This document shows positions 1-8,120 of a stretch of DNA of 64,000 bases, piece by piece; position 1 is the stretch's first letter; the number at the start of each line of letters is the position of its first letter. This DNA is from Halopseudomonas pertucinogena (lineage in GTDB: Bacteria; Pseudomonadota; Gammaproteobacteria; Pseudomonadales; Pseudomonadaceae). The notes below the pieces were generated by a model. That model was not told the DNA's origin. It ran no database searches and was given only the letters and a program-made list of their open reading frames with translations. The stretch lies in the NCBI RefSeq assembly GCF_014646575.1, contig NZ_BMNN01000002.1, forward strand, positions 114,111 to 178,110. Reading direction: 5' to 3'. Made by a program: the position numbers and the translations under genes.

Positions 1-79
1 CCGCAGCATGCATGCCAAGATCAGGGATGTACTGCCACAGCGCAAGCGCGGCTGAGTTCTTCTCGACCTGCCAGCGCAT
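1..79 (-). CDS. possible 5' fragment of an unidentified gene cut by the window edge
   Basis: On the minus strand an ATG at 79 opens a frame without stops for 26 codons to the window edge, beginning MRWQVEKNSAALALWQYI. A GGGGTG stretch lies just upstream and could act as a weak ribosome binding site. The frame also stays open upstream of this ATG through the hairpin at 82-110, so the true start is uncertain. I do not recognise the family. It may be the first residues of a gene running off the left edge, or a chance open frame. Confidence 0.25.
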   Translation of the reverse strand, partial: MRWQVEKNSAALALWQYIPDLGMHAA

Positions 80-81
80 CA

Positions 82-110
82 CCCCGGAGGCCGGCTCCCC
101 GCCTCCGGGG
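82..110. terminator. GC-rich hairpin downstream of the GNAT gene
   Basis: A perfect 10-bp stem (82-91 with 101-110) encloses a 9-base loop just after the stop of the minus-strand GNAT gene. Neither strand has a clear T run after it, so it may be a pausing or RNA-stabilising hairpin and not a true rho-independent terminator. Confidence 0.35.
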
Positions 111-116
111 CCCCTC

Positions 117-389
117 TCAATCCCGTCCGGCCCGCTCGTCCATGTAGCGTGCAACGTAAGAGCACGACGGGATCACCTTGTAACCCTGCTCCGCAGCGTA
201 TTTCAACGCCTCCGCCGCCAGCAGTGCGGCCAGTCCCCGCCCACGCAGCGAATCCGGCACGAAGGTGCGGTAGATATCGATGGTCTGCTTGCCCAGGTCC
301 ATGTAGGTCAGATACGCGCGCCCCGCCTCGTCATCGATGTAGAACATCCGACCCTCGATGTCATGCTGAACAGCAACATCCTCATTCAT
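117..389 (-). CDS. small GNAT-family N-acetyltransferase (YjdJ/COG2388 type)
   Basis: A 90-residue single-domain protein. The acetyl-CoA loop motif RGRGLA is at residues 49-54, followed by a helix and a C-terminal VIPSCSYVARYM segment with the conserved cysteine of the short GCN5-related family (PF14542 type). These proteins are about 90-100 residues, so it looks complete. The substrate is unknown; members lack the long N-terminal part of classical GNATs. The gene starts 28 bases after the stop of the upstream permease gene on the same strand and is probably its last co-transcribed partner. Confidence 0.8.
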   Translation of the reverse strand: MNEDVAVQHDIEGRMFYIDDEAGRAYLTYMDLGKQTIDIYRTFVPDSLRGRGLAALLAAEALKYAAEQGYKVIPSCSYVARYMDERAGRD

Positions 390-417
390 CTCCGCCCTCC
401 TCTGTTATGCCGGCCCC

Positions 418-1818
418 TCACGCCGGCGGATTGACCCCGATACCCAGCAGCATCAGCAGCCCGATGGACGCCAGACAGGCAATCACCGGCACCACCACGG
501 TCACCACGAACATGTCCTTGTAGGCTTCACGGTGGGTCAGCCCCATGATCATGAAGGTAGCGATGACCGCTCCGCAGTGCGGCAGCGAATCCAGGCCCCC
601 GGCAGCAATCGCCGCAATCCGGTGCAGGATCTCGGGCTGCACGCCCATGTCAAGATAGCTCGGCGCCAGGGTCTGCATGAATATCTGCAGACCGCCCGAT
701 GACGAGCCGACGATGGCCGACAGGGTGCTGACGGACGCGAACACCGACAGCAGCGGCGGCAGGTTCACACCCAGGATCCACTGGGCAAACTCGCCGAAGC
801 CGGCCGTCTGGGTGACCACCCCACCAAAGCCGATCACGGCTGCGGTATTCAGCAGCGGCATCACCGAATCCTCGGCGCCCTGCCCGAACACCTTGCCGAT
901 CTGGCGGCGGGCATTGCCAAACAGTATTGCACAGGTCAGTGAGCCGACAATAAGTGCAATGCTCGGCCAGATGATCGGCTGCGCGGCACTGAACAGCAGC
1001 GTCCGGGCCAGCAGCCCATCGTCGGCGGACCAGTCGCCCATCCCCAGCAGCAGGCGCGGCAGCATGATCACACCCAGCACCATGATCAGCGGCACGATCG
1101 CCAATCCCCACGATGGCGCCTCATCCGGGTCGCCGATCAGTTGCTCCATGCGTCGGTCCTGCTCGTTCTCCACATAGCCTTCACCAGTGGCCCTGGCGAC
1201 TTTCCACTCGCGCTCCACATACCACATGCCCAGGCCCGCCATGATCGCCGCCGCGAACAGCCCGATCCAGCCGCCGGCAAACAGATCGGTACCCAGCGCG
1301 CTGGCGGAGATCACGTTGTGGATCGAAGGCGAACCGGGCAACGCCGTCATGGTGAAGGTGCCGGCACCGATGGCGGTGGCCGCGCACCAGATGCGCTTGG
1401 GCAGGTTGGCTTCGCGCATCAAGGTGATGCCCAGCGGATACATGGTGAACACCACCACGAACACCACCACGCCGCCATAGGTCAGCAGCGCACAGACCAC
1501 CATGCCCACCAGCAGGGTATGTCGGGTGCCCAGCCCCCGGGTGATGGCTACGGCGATGCTCTTGGCCGCCTGGCTTGTAGCCATGGCCTTGCCGAAAATG
1601 GCGCCACAGAGAAACAGCAGGAAGAACTTGCCGGCAAAGGTATAAGCCCCGAGCGGGCCGAAAGGATAGTGCTCCAGCAGTGCCGCCGGCAGCATGATGC
1701 CATTGGGAATGGCGACTACCAGGGCACAGATGACCGAAGCCAGAAAGATGTTCACGCCACGCAGCGCAAACCAGATCAGCAACGCCAACCCTGCGAACAA
1801 CCCGATGTATCCGAGCAT
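418..1818 (-). CDS. GntP-family permease
   Basis: A 466-residue inner-membrane protein with about 12 hydrophobic segments, starting MLGYIGLFAGLALLIWFA. The glycine- and proline-rich segment around TMTALPGSPSIHNVI and the overall length fit the GntP/CitMHS-like permeases, which import gluconate, hydroxybutyrate or related organic anions with protons. The open frame extends 45 codons further upstream, but those residues are not membrane-like. The ATG at 1818 is preceded by AAGGACC, so I chose it. Substrate cannot be told from sequence. It is transcribed away from oprI; the 260 bases between them hold both promoters. Confidence 0.8.
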   Translation of the reverse strand: MLGYIGLFAGLALLIWFALRGVNIFLASVICALVVAIPNGIMLPAALLEHYPFGPLGAYTFAGKFFLLFLCGAIFGKAMATSQAAKSIAVAITRGLGTRHTLLVGMVVCALLTYGGVVVFVVVFTMYPLGITLMREANLPKRIWCAATAIGAGTFTMTALPGSPSIHNVISASALGTDLFAGGWIGLFAAAIMAGLGMWYVEREWKVARATGEGYVENEQDRRMEQLIGDPDEAPSWGLAIVPLIMVLGVIMLPRLLLGMGDWSADDGLLARTLLFSAAQPIIWPSIALIVGSLTCAILFGNARRQIGKVFGQGAEDSVMPLLNTAAVIGFGGVVTQTAGFGEFAQWILGVNLPPLLSVFASVSTLSAIVGSSSGGLQIFMQTLAPSYLDMGVQPEILHRIAAIAAGGLDSLPHCGAVIATFMIMGLTHREAYKDMFVVTVVVPVIACLASIGLLMLLGIGVNPPA

Positions 1819-2079
1819 GTGATGCGGTCCTTTTATTATGATTGTTACCGGCTTCACATTAACCCAGCTCGCAGCGGGAACAAACCGCGCTGCACACAGG
1901 TCACTTTGCTGAATACTGGGGAACGCATGGCGATGATGATCGTCGTCAACCACCGTTCATCAGAAAACTGCCATAATTGCCGTCATTGGCGTTTTGCCAT
2001 GAATGCGCAGCGGCAGGATGTCAATGCTCAGGCCCCGACCGGGGCCAGTCACCCTCTGTGAAATTGAAGGAGTATCACG

Positions 2080-2337
2080 ATGAAAACCCTGATGAAGCTG
2101 TCCGCTCTGCCCTTGGCGGCCCTGCTGCTTGCAGGTTGTGCCAGCAACCAGCACAGCGAGGAAACCACCGCGCGCCTGTCCGCCAACGAAAACGCTGCTG
2201 CCCGCGCCCAGTCCACCGCCGACGAAGCCAACCGCAAGGCTGACGAGGCCCTGGCCGCTGCCCAGCGTGCCCAGCAGACAGCTGACGAAGCCAACGAGCG
2301 CGCCCTCCGCATGCTCGAGCGCGCCAGCCGCAAATGA
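2080..2337 (+). CDS. oprI: outer-membrane lipoprotein OprI (Lpp family)
   Basis: An 85-residue lipoprotein. A signal peptide ends in lipobox LAGC with Cys20 as the lipidated residue. The mature part is a continuous alanine-rich heptad pattern (residues about 28-82) expected to form a trimeric coiled coil, ending in lysine (SRK), the residue that Lpp-type proteins use for covalent attachment to peptidoglycan. Length and composition match OprI of pseudomonads. GAAGGAG precedes the ATG. The leader carries a GGCCCC/GGGGCC hairpin at 2031-2046. A strong terminator follows. The convergent neighbour is an L,D-transpeptidase, the enzyme class that links Lpp to peptidoglycan. Confidence 0.95.
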   Translation: MKTLMKLSALPLAALLLAGCASNQHSEETTARLSANENAAARAQSTADEANRKADEALAAAQRAQQTADEANERALRMLERASRK

Positions 2338-2344
2338 GGTACCG

Positions 2345-2372
2345 GGGGCTGGCCGCCAGGCCGGCCCCTTTT
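2345..2372 (+). terminator. rho-independent terminator of oprI
   Basis: The stem at 2345-2354 pairs with 2359-2368 across a GCCA loop and is followed by TTTT, eight bases after the oprI stop. Its position between convergent genes suggests it also insulates the L,D-transpeptidase gene. Confidence 0.8.
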
Positions 2373-2386
2373 CCACCCGTAGTAGC

Positions 2387-3322
2387 TCAGAAGAACGCGG
2401 TCGCCGCCTCGTACGGCTCGCCGATCACCTCCGGAATTCCCTCCTCGGCAAACACCACATCGCGAATCTTCTTCCAGTCCAGGCGGAATCCGCCCACCAG
2501 CTCGCCGCGCTCGCGCAATAGCTGCTGAATGGCGGTCTGTTTGTCCAGCACCGACGGGAAGCCATGCTCGTCCAAGGGGGTATGCACCTCCAGATACAGG
2601 CGTTCATCCATCACACCAAGCTTGTACGGCTGGTTGACGATGGTGACTGGAGTCCCGACCGGCACCTGGGGAAACAGCTCGGTGACATCCTTGTTGTTCA
2701 TCCGGAAACAACCGTGACTGACCCGCATGCCGATACCGAAGGATTTGTTGGTCCCGTGGATCACATAGCCGCTCATGGCCAGATTCATCTTGAACGGCCC
2801 CATGGGATTGTCCGGCCCCGGCGGCACTACCGCCGGCAGGATCTCGCCCTGGGCAGCATGCTCATCACGGATCGACTGGGGCGGATACCACGACGGGTTC
2901 GCCTCCTTGCGCGCCACCCGGGTCTGCCCGATCGGCGAGGACCAGCCCTCACGACCGATGCCCACAGGCCAGGTGCTCACGCGTTCGCCGCCTTCCGGAT
3001 AGAAGTACAGGCGGTACTCCGGCAGATTGATGACGATCCCGTTACGCGGCGCATCCGGCAGAATATGCTTGCCGGGCAGACGCACCTTGGTACCCTCGCC
3101 GGGCAGCCAGGCATCCACGTTCGGATTGGCTGCCTGCATTTCGTTGAAACCGAAGCCATGGGCGTCGGCCAGATCCACGAGGGTATCCTCGTAACGGGCC
3201 TCGATGGTGTAGATACTGCCGATTATCTGCTGCCCCTCGTAGGCAAGAGGGTAATCAGCCGCCTCTGCGGCTACCGCGGCCGCAATCAGAGCAATGCCCA
3301 GCAATCCAACTGATGTTTTCAC
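2387..3322 (-). CDS. L,D-transpeptidase with LysM domain (ErfK/YbiS family)
   Basis: A 311-residue periplasmic enzyme. It has a signal peptide (cleavage near AEAAD, residues 19-23), a LysM-like peptidoglycan-binding segment (about 37-85) and a YkuD catalytic domain (about 97-230). The YkuD signature is complete: His189-Gly190 and S202-H-G-C205-F-R207, with Cys205 as the nucleophile. Members either anchor Lpp to peptidoglycan or make 3-3 cross-links. The position directly beside oprI favours Lpp anchoring, which is an inference. The start codon is GTG, chosen because GAGGGACCA lies upstream and a clean signal peptide follows. Confidence 0.9.
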   Translation of the reverse strand: MKTSVGLLGIALIAAAVAAEAADYPLAYEGQQIIGSIYTIEARYEDTLVDLADAHGFGFNEMQAANPNVDAWLPGEGTKVRLPGKHILPDAPRNGIVINLPEYRLYFYPEGGERVSTWPVGIGREGWSSPIGQTRVARKEANPSWYPPQSIRDEHAAQGEILPAVVPPGPDNPMGPFKMNLAMSGYVIHGTNKSFGIGMRVSHGCFRMNNKDVTELFPQVPVGTPVTIVNQPYKLGVMDERLYLEVHTPLDEHGFPSVLDKQTAIQQLLRERGELVGGFRLDWKKIRDVVFAEEGIPEVIGEPYEAATAFF

Positions 3323-3345
3323 TGGTCCCTCTCATGAACCGGGCG

Positions 3346-3666
3346 CTATTGCGCATACAAATCAAACTGTTGATTCAAGACCGGCACGGCATCAGCCGAG
3401 CGTGTAACCACTCGCTTGCCTGCATTGCGCAAGGTGCGCGCAACGTCCATGCACTGCGGACACAGGCTCTTCAGGGTGTGGCGTTGCACCTCCCGGTAAA
3501 CCGGGCGCGATGGCAGCAGATCACCACAAAGAGATCGTTCCAGCGGCATATCCAGCCGCAGGTTGATATCTACCAGATGCATGTGCCACGGGTCGCCTAC
3601 AAACAGGTCCTGCTGTTCGTCCTGCTCTACTACACACCACCTTCTGGCCATCCAGGACACTGTCAC
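3346..3666 (-). CDS. conserved hypothetical protein with a CxxC motif
   Basis: A 106-residue protein that I do not recognise. It carries a CPQC pair near residue 69, basic patches (KRVVTRS), and no signal peptide or membrane segment. I chose the GTG start at 3666 because AAGGAA lies eight bases upstream; the internal ATG at 3651 has no ribosome binding site. It begins 17 bases after the tesA stop on the same strand, so it is probably co-transcribed with tesA. The CxxC could bind metal or be redox active; nothing else in the sequence decides this. Confidence 0.6.
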   Translation of the reverse strand: MTVSWMARRWCVVEQDEQQDLFVGDPWHMHLVDINLRLDMPLERSLCGDLLPSRPVYREVQRHTLKSLCPQCMDVARTLRNAGKRVVTRSADAVPVLNQQFDLYAQ

Positions 3667-3683
3667 CTGAATTTTCCTTATAT

Positions 3684-4301
3684 CTACTCGATGCTGTCCA
3701 GCCAGAGCCGGATAGCGGGCCAGGCATTATCCAGCAAAAGCGGCTGGGCTGCAGCGGTTGGATGCACACCATCATCCTGCATCATCCCCTCTACCCCGCC
3801 GACACCCTCGAGCAGAAAGGGTACCAGCGTCACATCCCGCTCCTCGGCCACCTGGTGAAACACCTGGGCAAACCCGTCGGCGTAACGCGGACCGTAGTTC
3901 GGCGGGATCATCATGCCCAGCAGTATCACGTCTGCACCGGCCTGCTGCGACAGGGAAACCATCGCCGAAAGATTCTGTTGCATATTCTCCAGCGGCAGCG
4001 CACGCAGCCCGTCATTGCCACCCAGCTCGATGATCACCAGCTCCGGCTCGAACTCCTCAAGCAGCCCGGGCAACCGCGCCAGACCGCCTGCGGTGGTGTC
4101 ACCGCTGACCGACGCATTGATCACGCTGTGCGGGTAGCCCTCGTCGGTCAGCCGCTGTTCCAGCAGGGAGCCCCAGCCTTCGCTGATTTCCAGACCAAAG
4201 GCCGCGCTGATACTATCGCCGACCAACAGGATGTTCTGTGCATGCACTGGCATGGCCAGCAGAAACAGAAAAACAGCAGCACATCTTTTCCAGACAGTCA
4301 T
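3684..4301 (-). CDS. tesA: arylesterase / acyl-CoA thioesterase I (SGNH hydrolase)
   Basis: A 205-residue periplasmic lipase-like enzyme hydrolysing acyl thioesters and esters. A signal peptide ends at PVHA (residues 18-21). All four SGNH blocks are visible: GDSIS with nucleophile Ser30, Gly67 in VSGDTT, Asn96 in GGNDG, and the Asp177/His180 pair in DDGVHP. The frame is open for 36 further codons, but the ATG at 4301 gives a proper signal peptide. It is divergent from ybbA with only 13 bases between the two starts, the usual tesA/ybbA arrangement in Pseudomonas and enterics. Confidence 0.93.
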   Translation of the reverse strand: MTVWKRCAAVFLFLLAMPVHAQNILLVGDSISAAFGLEISEGWGSLLEQRLTDEGYPHSVINASVSGDTTAGGLARLPGLLEEFEPELVIIELGGNDGLRALPLENMQQNLSAMVSLSQQAGADVILLGMMIPPNYGPRYADGFAQVFHQVAEERDVTLVPFLLEGVGGVEGMMQDDGVHPTAAAQPLLLDNAWPAIRLWLDSIE

Positions 4302-4314
4302 CAAGGCCGATCCC

Positions 4315-4963
4315 ATGTCAGACAGCGTTATCATCGCCCGCCACCTTAGCAAAGTCGTGGATGCCCCGGAAGCAAGACTGACCATACTCGACAACGTCAG
4401 CCTGAGCATTGCTCGGGGCGCCAGCGTGGCTATCGCTGAGCCTGCTCGCAGGGCTGGATCTGCCCAGTTCCGGCGAGGTGCTTATGGCCGGCGAATCCCT
4501 CGGCAGCCTGGACGAGGACCAACGCGCCGCCCTGAGGGCCGAACAGGTCGGCTTCGTGTTCCAGTCCTTTCAGCTGCTCGACAGCCTCAACGCACTGGAA
4601 AACGTCATGCTGCCGCTGGAGCTTGACGGGCGCCGCGACGCTGGCCGCCGCGCCGAGCAGCTCCTGCAGCGTGTCGGGCTCGGCCATCGGCTGCGCCATT
4701 ACCCCCGTCAGCTGTCCGGCGGTGAACAGCAGCGCGTAGCAATCGCCCGGGCCTTTGCCAGCGAGCCGGCAATCCTGTTTGCCGACGAGCCAACGGGCAA
4801 CCTCGACGCCGCCACCGGCGCTCGCATCACCGACCTGCTGTTCGAACTCAACCGCGAACAGGGCACGACACTGGTCATGGTCACCCATGACGAACGCCTG
4901 GCCCAGCGCTGCGAAAGCGCACTGCATCTGGAAGCCGGCCGACTGAAGGAAGACGTCGCATGA
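4315..4963 (+). pseudogene. ybbA: ybbA-like ABC transporter ATPase, broken by a deletion removing Walker A
   Basis: The gene starts with ATG at 4315 and reads normally for about 40 residues to GASVAI. It then resumes in another frame with LSLLAGLDLPSSGEV. The missing stretch is where the family has the Walker A loop (G-x-S-G-S-G-K-S-T). Comparison with the family indicates about 32 bases lost near 4433-4437, which also shifts the frame. Downstream parts are intact: Q-loop FQSFQLL, signature LSGGEQQRV, Walker [13 protein letters not shown], and the switch histidine in VTHD. The 3' end overlaps ybbP by four bases (ATGA). As written, no functional ATPase is made; a local assembly error is the alternative. 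Confidence 0.88.
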
Positions 4964-7461
4964 TCGGTCGTGACCTGCCGCTGGCCTCCCGGCTGATACT
5001 GCGCGAGTGGCGCGCGGGCGAGCTGCGGGTCATGCTCCTCGCCCTGCTGATCGCGGTCACCGTCAGCACCGCCATCAGCTTCTTCACCGACCGCCTGCAG
5101 CGCGGTATGGCGACCCGGGCGGCGGAGTTTCTCGGCGCCGATATGCGGGTGTCCTCAAGGGAGCCCCTACCCGACGCATTTCTTCAGGAGGCGATAAGGA
5201 ATAACCTGCAACACGTTGATCTCGTTGACTTCTCAAGCGTCACTTCCAGTGAAGCCGAGATGCAGCTGTCCAGCATCAAGGCGGTCGGACAGGGCTATCC
5301 GCTGCGCGGGGAGGTACGCATCAGTGAGCAGGCTTTCGGCCAAGAGCGGGTAGCCGAGGGCGTACCGGAGCCCGGCAGCGTCTGGATCGAACCGCGGCTG
5401 CTCGGTGTGCTCGGTCTTGAGGTAGGCGACGCGCTGGAGATCGGTTATGCGCAGCTGCGCATCGACGCCCTGCTTACCCACGAGCCGGATCGCGCCGGAG
5501 ATTTCTACAGCCTCACCCCGCGGGTGCTGATGAACCTGGCCGACCTGCCCGCCACCCGGGTAATACAGCCGGGCAGCCGGGTGCGCTACCGCCTGCTGGT
5601 GGCCGGCGACGAAGCCGATCTGCAGCGTTATCGTGACTGGCTCGAACCCCAGCTGGAAAGTCATCAGCGACTGACCTCCGTCGCCGACGACAACCGGCAG
5701 ATGGGCAACGCCCTGGACCGCGCCAACCAGTTTCTCGGTCTGGCCAGCATAGCCGCCGTGGTCCTGGCCGGGGTCGCCGTGGCGCTCTCGGCCAGTCGCT
5801 TTGCCCAGCGCCACTTCGACACCAGCGCCCTGCTGCGCTGCCTGGGTGCCAGCCGGCGGCGCACATTGCGCCTGTTCCTGCTGCAACTGCTGGGCCTGGG
5901 CATCATCGCCACCCTCCTCGGCCTGCTGGCCGGCGGGCTGATGCAATGGGGGTTGATGCATCTGTTGCGCGACCTGCTGCCGCCGGATCTGCCGCGCCCC
6001 GGTTTCAAGCCTCTCGTCGTGGGGGCAGCCACCGGCCTGGTGGGCCTGTTCGGCTTTGCCCTGCCGCCGCTGCTGCGGCTGGGCCGGGTATCACCGCTGC
6101 GGGTTCTGCGCCGCGAACTCACACCGCTGCCCGGCAGCGGCTGGTTGATCTACGGCCTGGCGCTGTCCGGCCTCGCCCTGCTGATGTGGCAGTTCACCGG
6201 CAACCTGCCGATGACCCTGGCGGTGATCACTGGCGGCGCGCTGGCCACGCTGCTGCTGAGCAGTCTCGCCTGGCTGCTGCTGCGCAGCGCCGGCAACCGC
6301 CTGCGCCACCTGGGTCTGGCCTGGCGGCTGGGCAGCGGGCAACTGCTCAAGCAGCCCGCCGCTGCGGCCGGGCAGGTGCTGGCGTTCGGGCTGATCCTGA
6401 TGTCCATGGTGGTGATCTTCATCCTGCGCACCGAGCTGCTCGACACCTGGCAGGCCCAGCTGCCGGAGGATGCGCCCAACCACTTCGTGCTGAACATCCT
6501 GCCCGCGGAGGAAGCCGCCTTCCACCAGGCACTGGATGACATCGGCGCCCGCGCTGCGCCGCTGTATCCGGTGTCACCGGGCCGGCTGGTCAGCATCAAC
6601 GGCGAGCCGGTACGCGAACACGTCACCAAGGACAGCCCCGGTGAGCGCGCCATCAACCGCGACCTGAGTCTCACCTGGTCCGCCGAGCTGGCGGAAGACA
6701 ACGAGTTGGTCGCCGGGCAATGGTGGCACCAGCTGCCGCAGACGGAGGGCCATCATGTGTCGGTTGAATCCGAGCTGGCCGACAGCCTCGGCATCGGTCT
6801 GGGCGACCAGCTCGGCTTTATCGTGGGCGGCACCCGCATCGAAGCGGGGGTCAGCAGCATCCGCCGCGTCAACTGGGACAACTTCACCCCCAACTTCTAC
6901 ATGGTGCTGTCCCCCGGCGCCCTCGAGGGCATGCCTACCACCCTGCTTACCAGCTTCCATTTGCCGGTGGAGCAACGCGAAGGCCTGCGCGAGCTGACCC
7001 GCGCCTTCCCGGCGATCACCCTGCTGGAAGTGGAAGCCATCCTCGAACAGCTGCGCGATATCCTGCAGCAGGTCACCCTGGCCGTTGAGTACGTGCTGGT
7101 ATTCGTGCTGCTGGCGGGCTTTACCGTGCTGTTTGCCTCCCTGCAATCGACACTGGACACTCGCCTGTACGAAGGCGCCCTGCTGCGCACCCTCGGCGCC
7201 CGCCGTGACCTCCTGCGCAAGGCCAACCGCCTCGAATTCAGCCTGCTCGGCGCGCTGGCCGGCGCGCTGGCCATCGTCGCGGCGGAGCTGATCACCTGGC
7301 TGCTGTACCGGTTCGCGTTCGAGCTGGAGTGGCAGCCGCACTATGCGCTGTGGCTGGCGGTACCGGCGGCGGGAGCACTGCTGATCGGCCTGGCGGGGGC
7401 GCTGGGTACCCGGGCGGTGGTCAATCAGAGTCCAATGGGGTTGTTGCGGCGGAGTCAGTAA
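4960..7461 (+). CDS. ybbP: YbbP-like ABC transporter permease (FtsX/MacB fold)
   Basis: An 833-residue inner-membrane permease, the usual size for YbbP. It has an N-terminal membrane anchor (about 22-42), a periplasmic domain, membrane segments around 265-285, 310-335 and 350-370, a second central set, and a C-terminal FtsX domain with three helices (about 710-830). It is the partner of the YbbA ATPase and probably acts on lipids or on envelope substrates with TesA; the exact cargo is not established. It overlaps the ybbA stop, so translation is coupled. With ybbA broken in this sequence, the transporter would lack its own ATPase. Confidence 0.88.
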   Translation: MIGRDLPLASRLILREWRAGELRVMLLALLIAVTVSTAISFFTDRLQRGMATRAAEFLGADMRVSSREPLPDAFLQEAIRNNLQHVDLVDFSSVTSSEAEMQLSSIKAVGQGYPLRGEVRISEQAFGQERVAEGVPEPGSVWIEPRLLGVLGLEVGDALEIGYAQLRIDALLTHEPDRAGDFYSLTPRVLMNLADLPATRVIQPGSRVRYRLLVAGDEADLQRYRDWLEPQLESHQRLTSVADDNRQMGNALDRANQFLGLASIAAVVLAGVAVALSASRFAQRHFDTSALLRCLGASRRRTLRLFLLQLLGLGIIATLLGLLAGGLMQWGLMHLLRDLLPPDLPRPGFKPLVVGAATGLVGLFGFALPPLLRLGRVSPLRVLRRELTPLPGSGWLIYGLALSGLALLMWQFTGNLPMTLAVITGGALATLLLSSLAWLLLRSAGNRLRHLGLAWRLGSGQLLKQPAAAAGQVLAFGLILMSMVVIFILRTELLDTWQAQLPEDAPNHFVLNILPAEEAAFHQALDDIGARAAPLYPVSPGRLVSINGEPVREHVTKDSPGERAINRDLSLTWSAELAEDNELVAGQWWHQLPQTEGHHVSVESELADSLGIGLGDQLGFIVGGTRIEAGVSSIRRVNWDNFTPNFYMVLSPGALEGMPTTLLTSFHLPVEQREGLRELTRAFPAITLLEVEAILEQLRDILQQVTLAVEYVLVFVLLAGFTVLFASLQSTLDTRLYEGALLRTLGARRDLLRKANRLEFSLLGALAGALAIVAAELITWLLYRFAFELEWQPHYALWLAVPAAGALLIGLAGALGTRAVVNQSPMGLLRRSQ

Positions 7462-7470
7462 GCTGAACCT

Positions 7471-7510
7471 CCCCCTCTCCCCTCGCGGGAGAGGGCTGGG
7501 GAAAGGGGGA
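7471..7510. repeat. dispersed CCCTCTCCC palindrome, copy 1
   Basis: A perfect 9-bp stem (7473-7481 with 7487-7495) with flanking CTGGGGAAAGGGGG lies between convergent ybbP and greB. The same element, inverted, recurs at 49055-49093. It may serve as a bidirectional transcription end but has no T run. Confidence 0.7.
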
Positions 7511-7535
7511 AGGCCCACAACCCCCAGCACCCACC

Positions 7536-8012
7536 TCACTCCCCCTCATACTCGATCGAATTCACATACCACACCGCCGTGCCCGCCTCCGTCGTCACCT
7601 CCGCCTCGTCATCCACCTGCTTGCCGATCAGTGCCCGTGCCATGGGCGAGTCCACCGAGATGTAATCCTTGCTCCCGAATATCTCGTCATAGCCTACAAT
7701 CCGAAAGCGCAGCTGCTTGCCGTCATCATTCTCGATCTCCACCCAGGCACCGAAGAACACCTTGCCTTCCTGCTCCGGCCGGTAGTCCACCACCTTCAGG
7801 TACTCCAGACACTTGCGCAGATAACGCACCCGGCGGTCGATCTCGCGCAGGCGCTTCTTGTTGTACTGGTAATCCGCATTCTCGCTGCGGTCCCCCAGAC
7901 TCGCGGCCCAGGCGACCTTCTTCGTGATGTCGGGGCGTTCCACCCGCCACAGTTCGTCCAGTTCCCTGCGCAGGTTCTCGTAACCCTGGCGCGTGATCAG
8001 CGGTGTCTTCAA
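7536..8012 (-). CDS. greB: transcription elongation factor GreB
   Basis: A 158-residue factor that rescues backtracked RNA polymerase by stimulating transcript cleavage. It has an N-terminal coiled coil with the acidic tip region (about residues 30-75, including LGDRSENADYQYNKKRLREI) and a C-terminal FKBP-like domain (FGAWVEIENDDG, PMARALIGK). I chose a TTG start at 8012. It gives MKTPLITRQGYENL, matching the E. coli protein end to end at 158 residues, and AGGGAG lies just upstream. The ATG at 8036 lacks a ribosome binding site and would add eight foreign residues. It is divergent from deaD. Confidence 0.95.
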   Translation of the reverse strand: MKTPLITRQGYENLRRELDELWRVERPDITKKVAWAASLGDRSENADYQYNKKRLREIDRRVRYLRKCLEYLKVVDYRPEQEGKVFFGAWVEIENDDGKQLRFRIVGYDEIFGSKDYISVDSPMARALIGKQVDDEAEVTTEAGTAVWYVNSIEYEGE

Positions 8013-8056
8013 ACTGTCTGCTCCCTGTCCTGCCATTGGAGTGCGATGAAATGATG

Positions 8057-8085
8057 CGGTAATCCGCTCTGAATACGCGTATACT
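8057..8085 (+). promoter_or_regulatory. candidate promoter of deaD
   Basis: A TATACT hexamer at 8080-8085 is a good sigma-70 -10 element. The -35 region about 17 bases upstream is poor. It sits 35 bases before the deaD start and within the greB/deaD divergent spacer. Confidence 0.4.
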
Positions 8086-8120
8086 ACGCGATCTTCAATC
8101 CCCCAAGGTTTACTCCACGT

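Noticed and set aside
4231..4626. A programmed frameshift in ybbA
   Set aside because: The junction lacks a slippery heptamer, and the missing residues are the Walker A loop, which frameshifting cannot restore.
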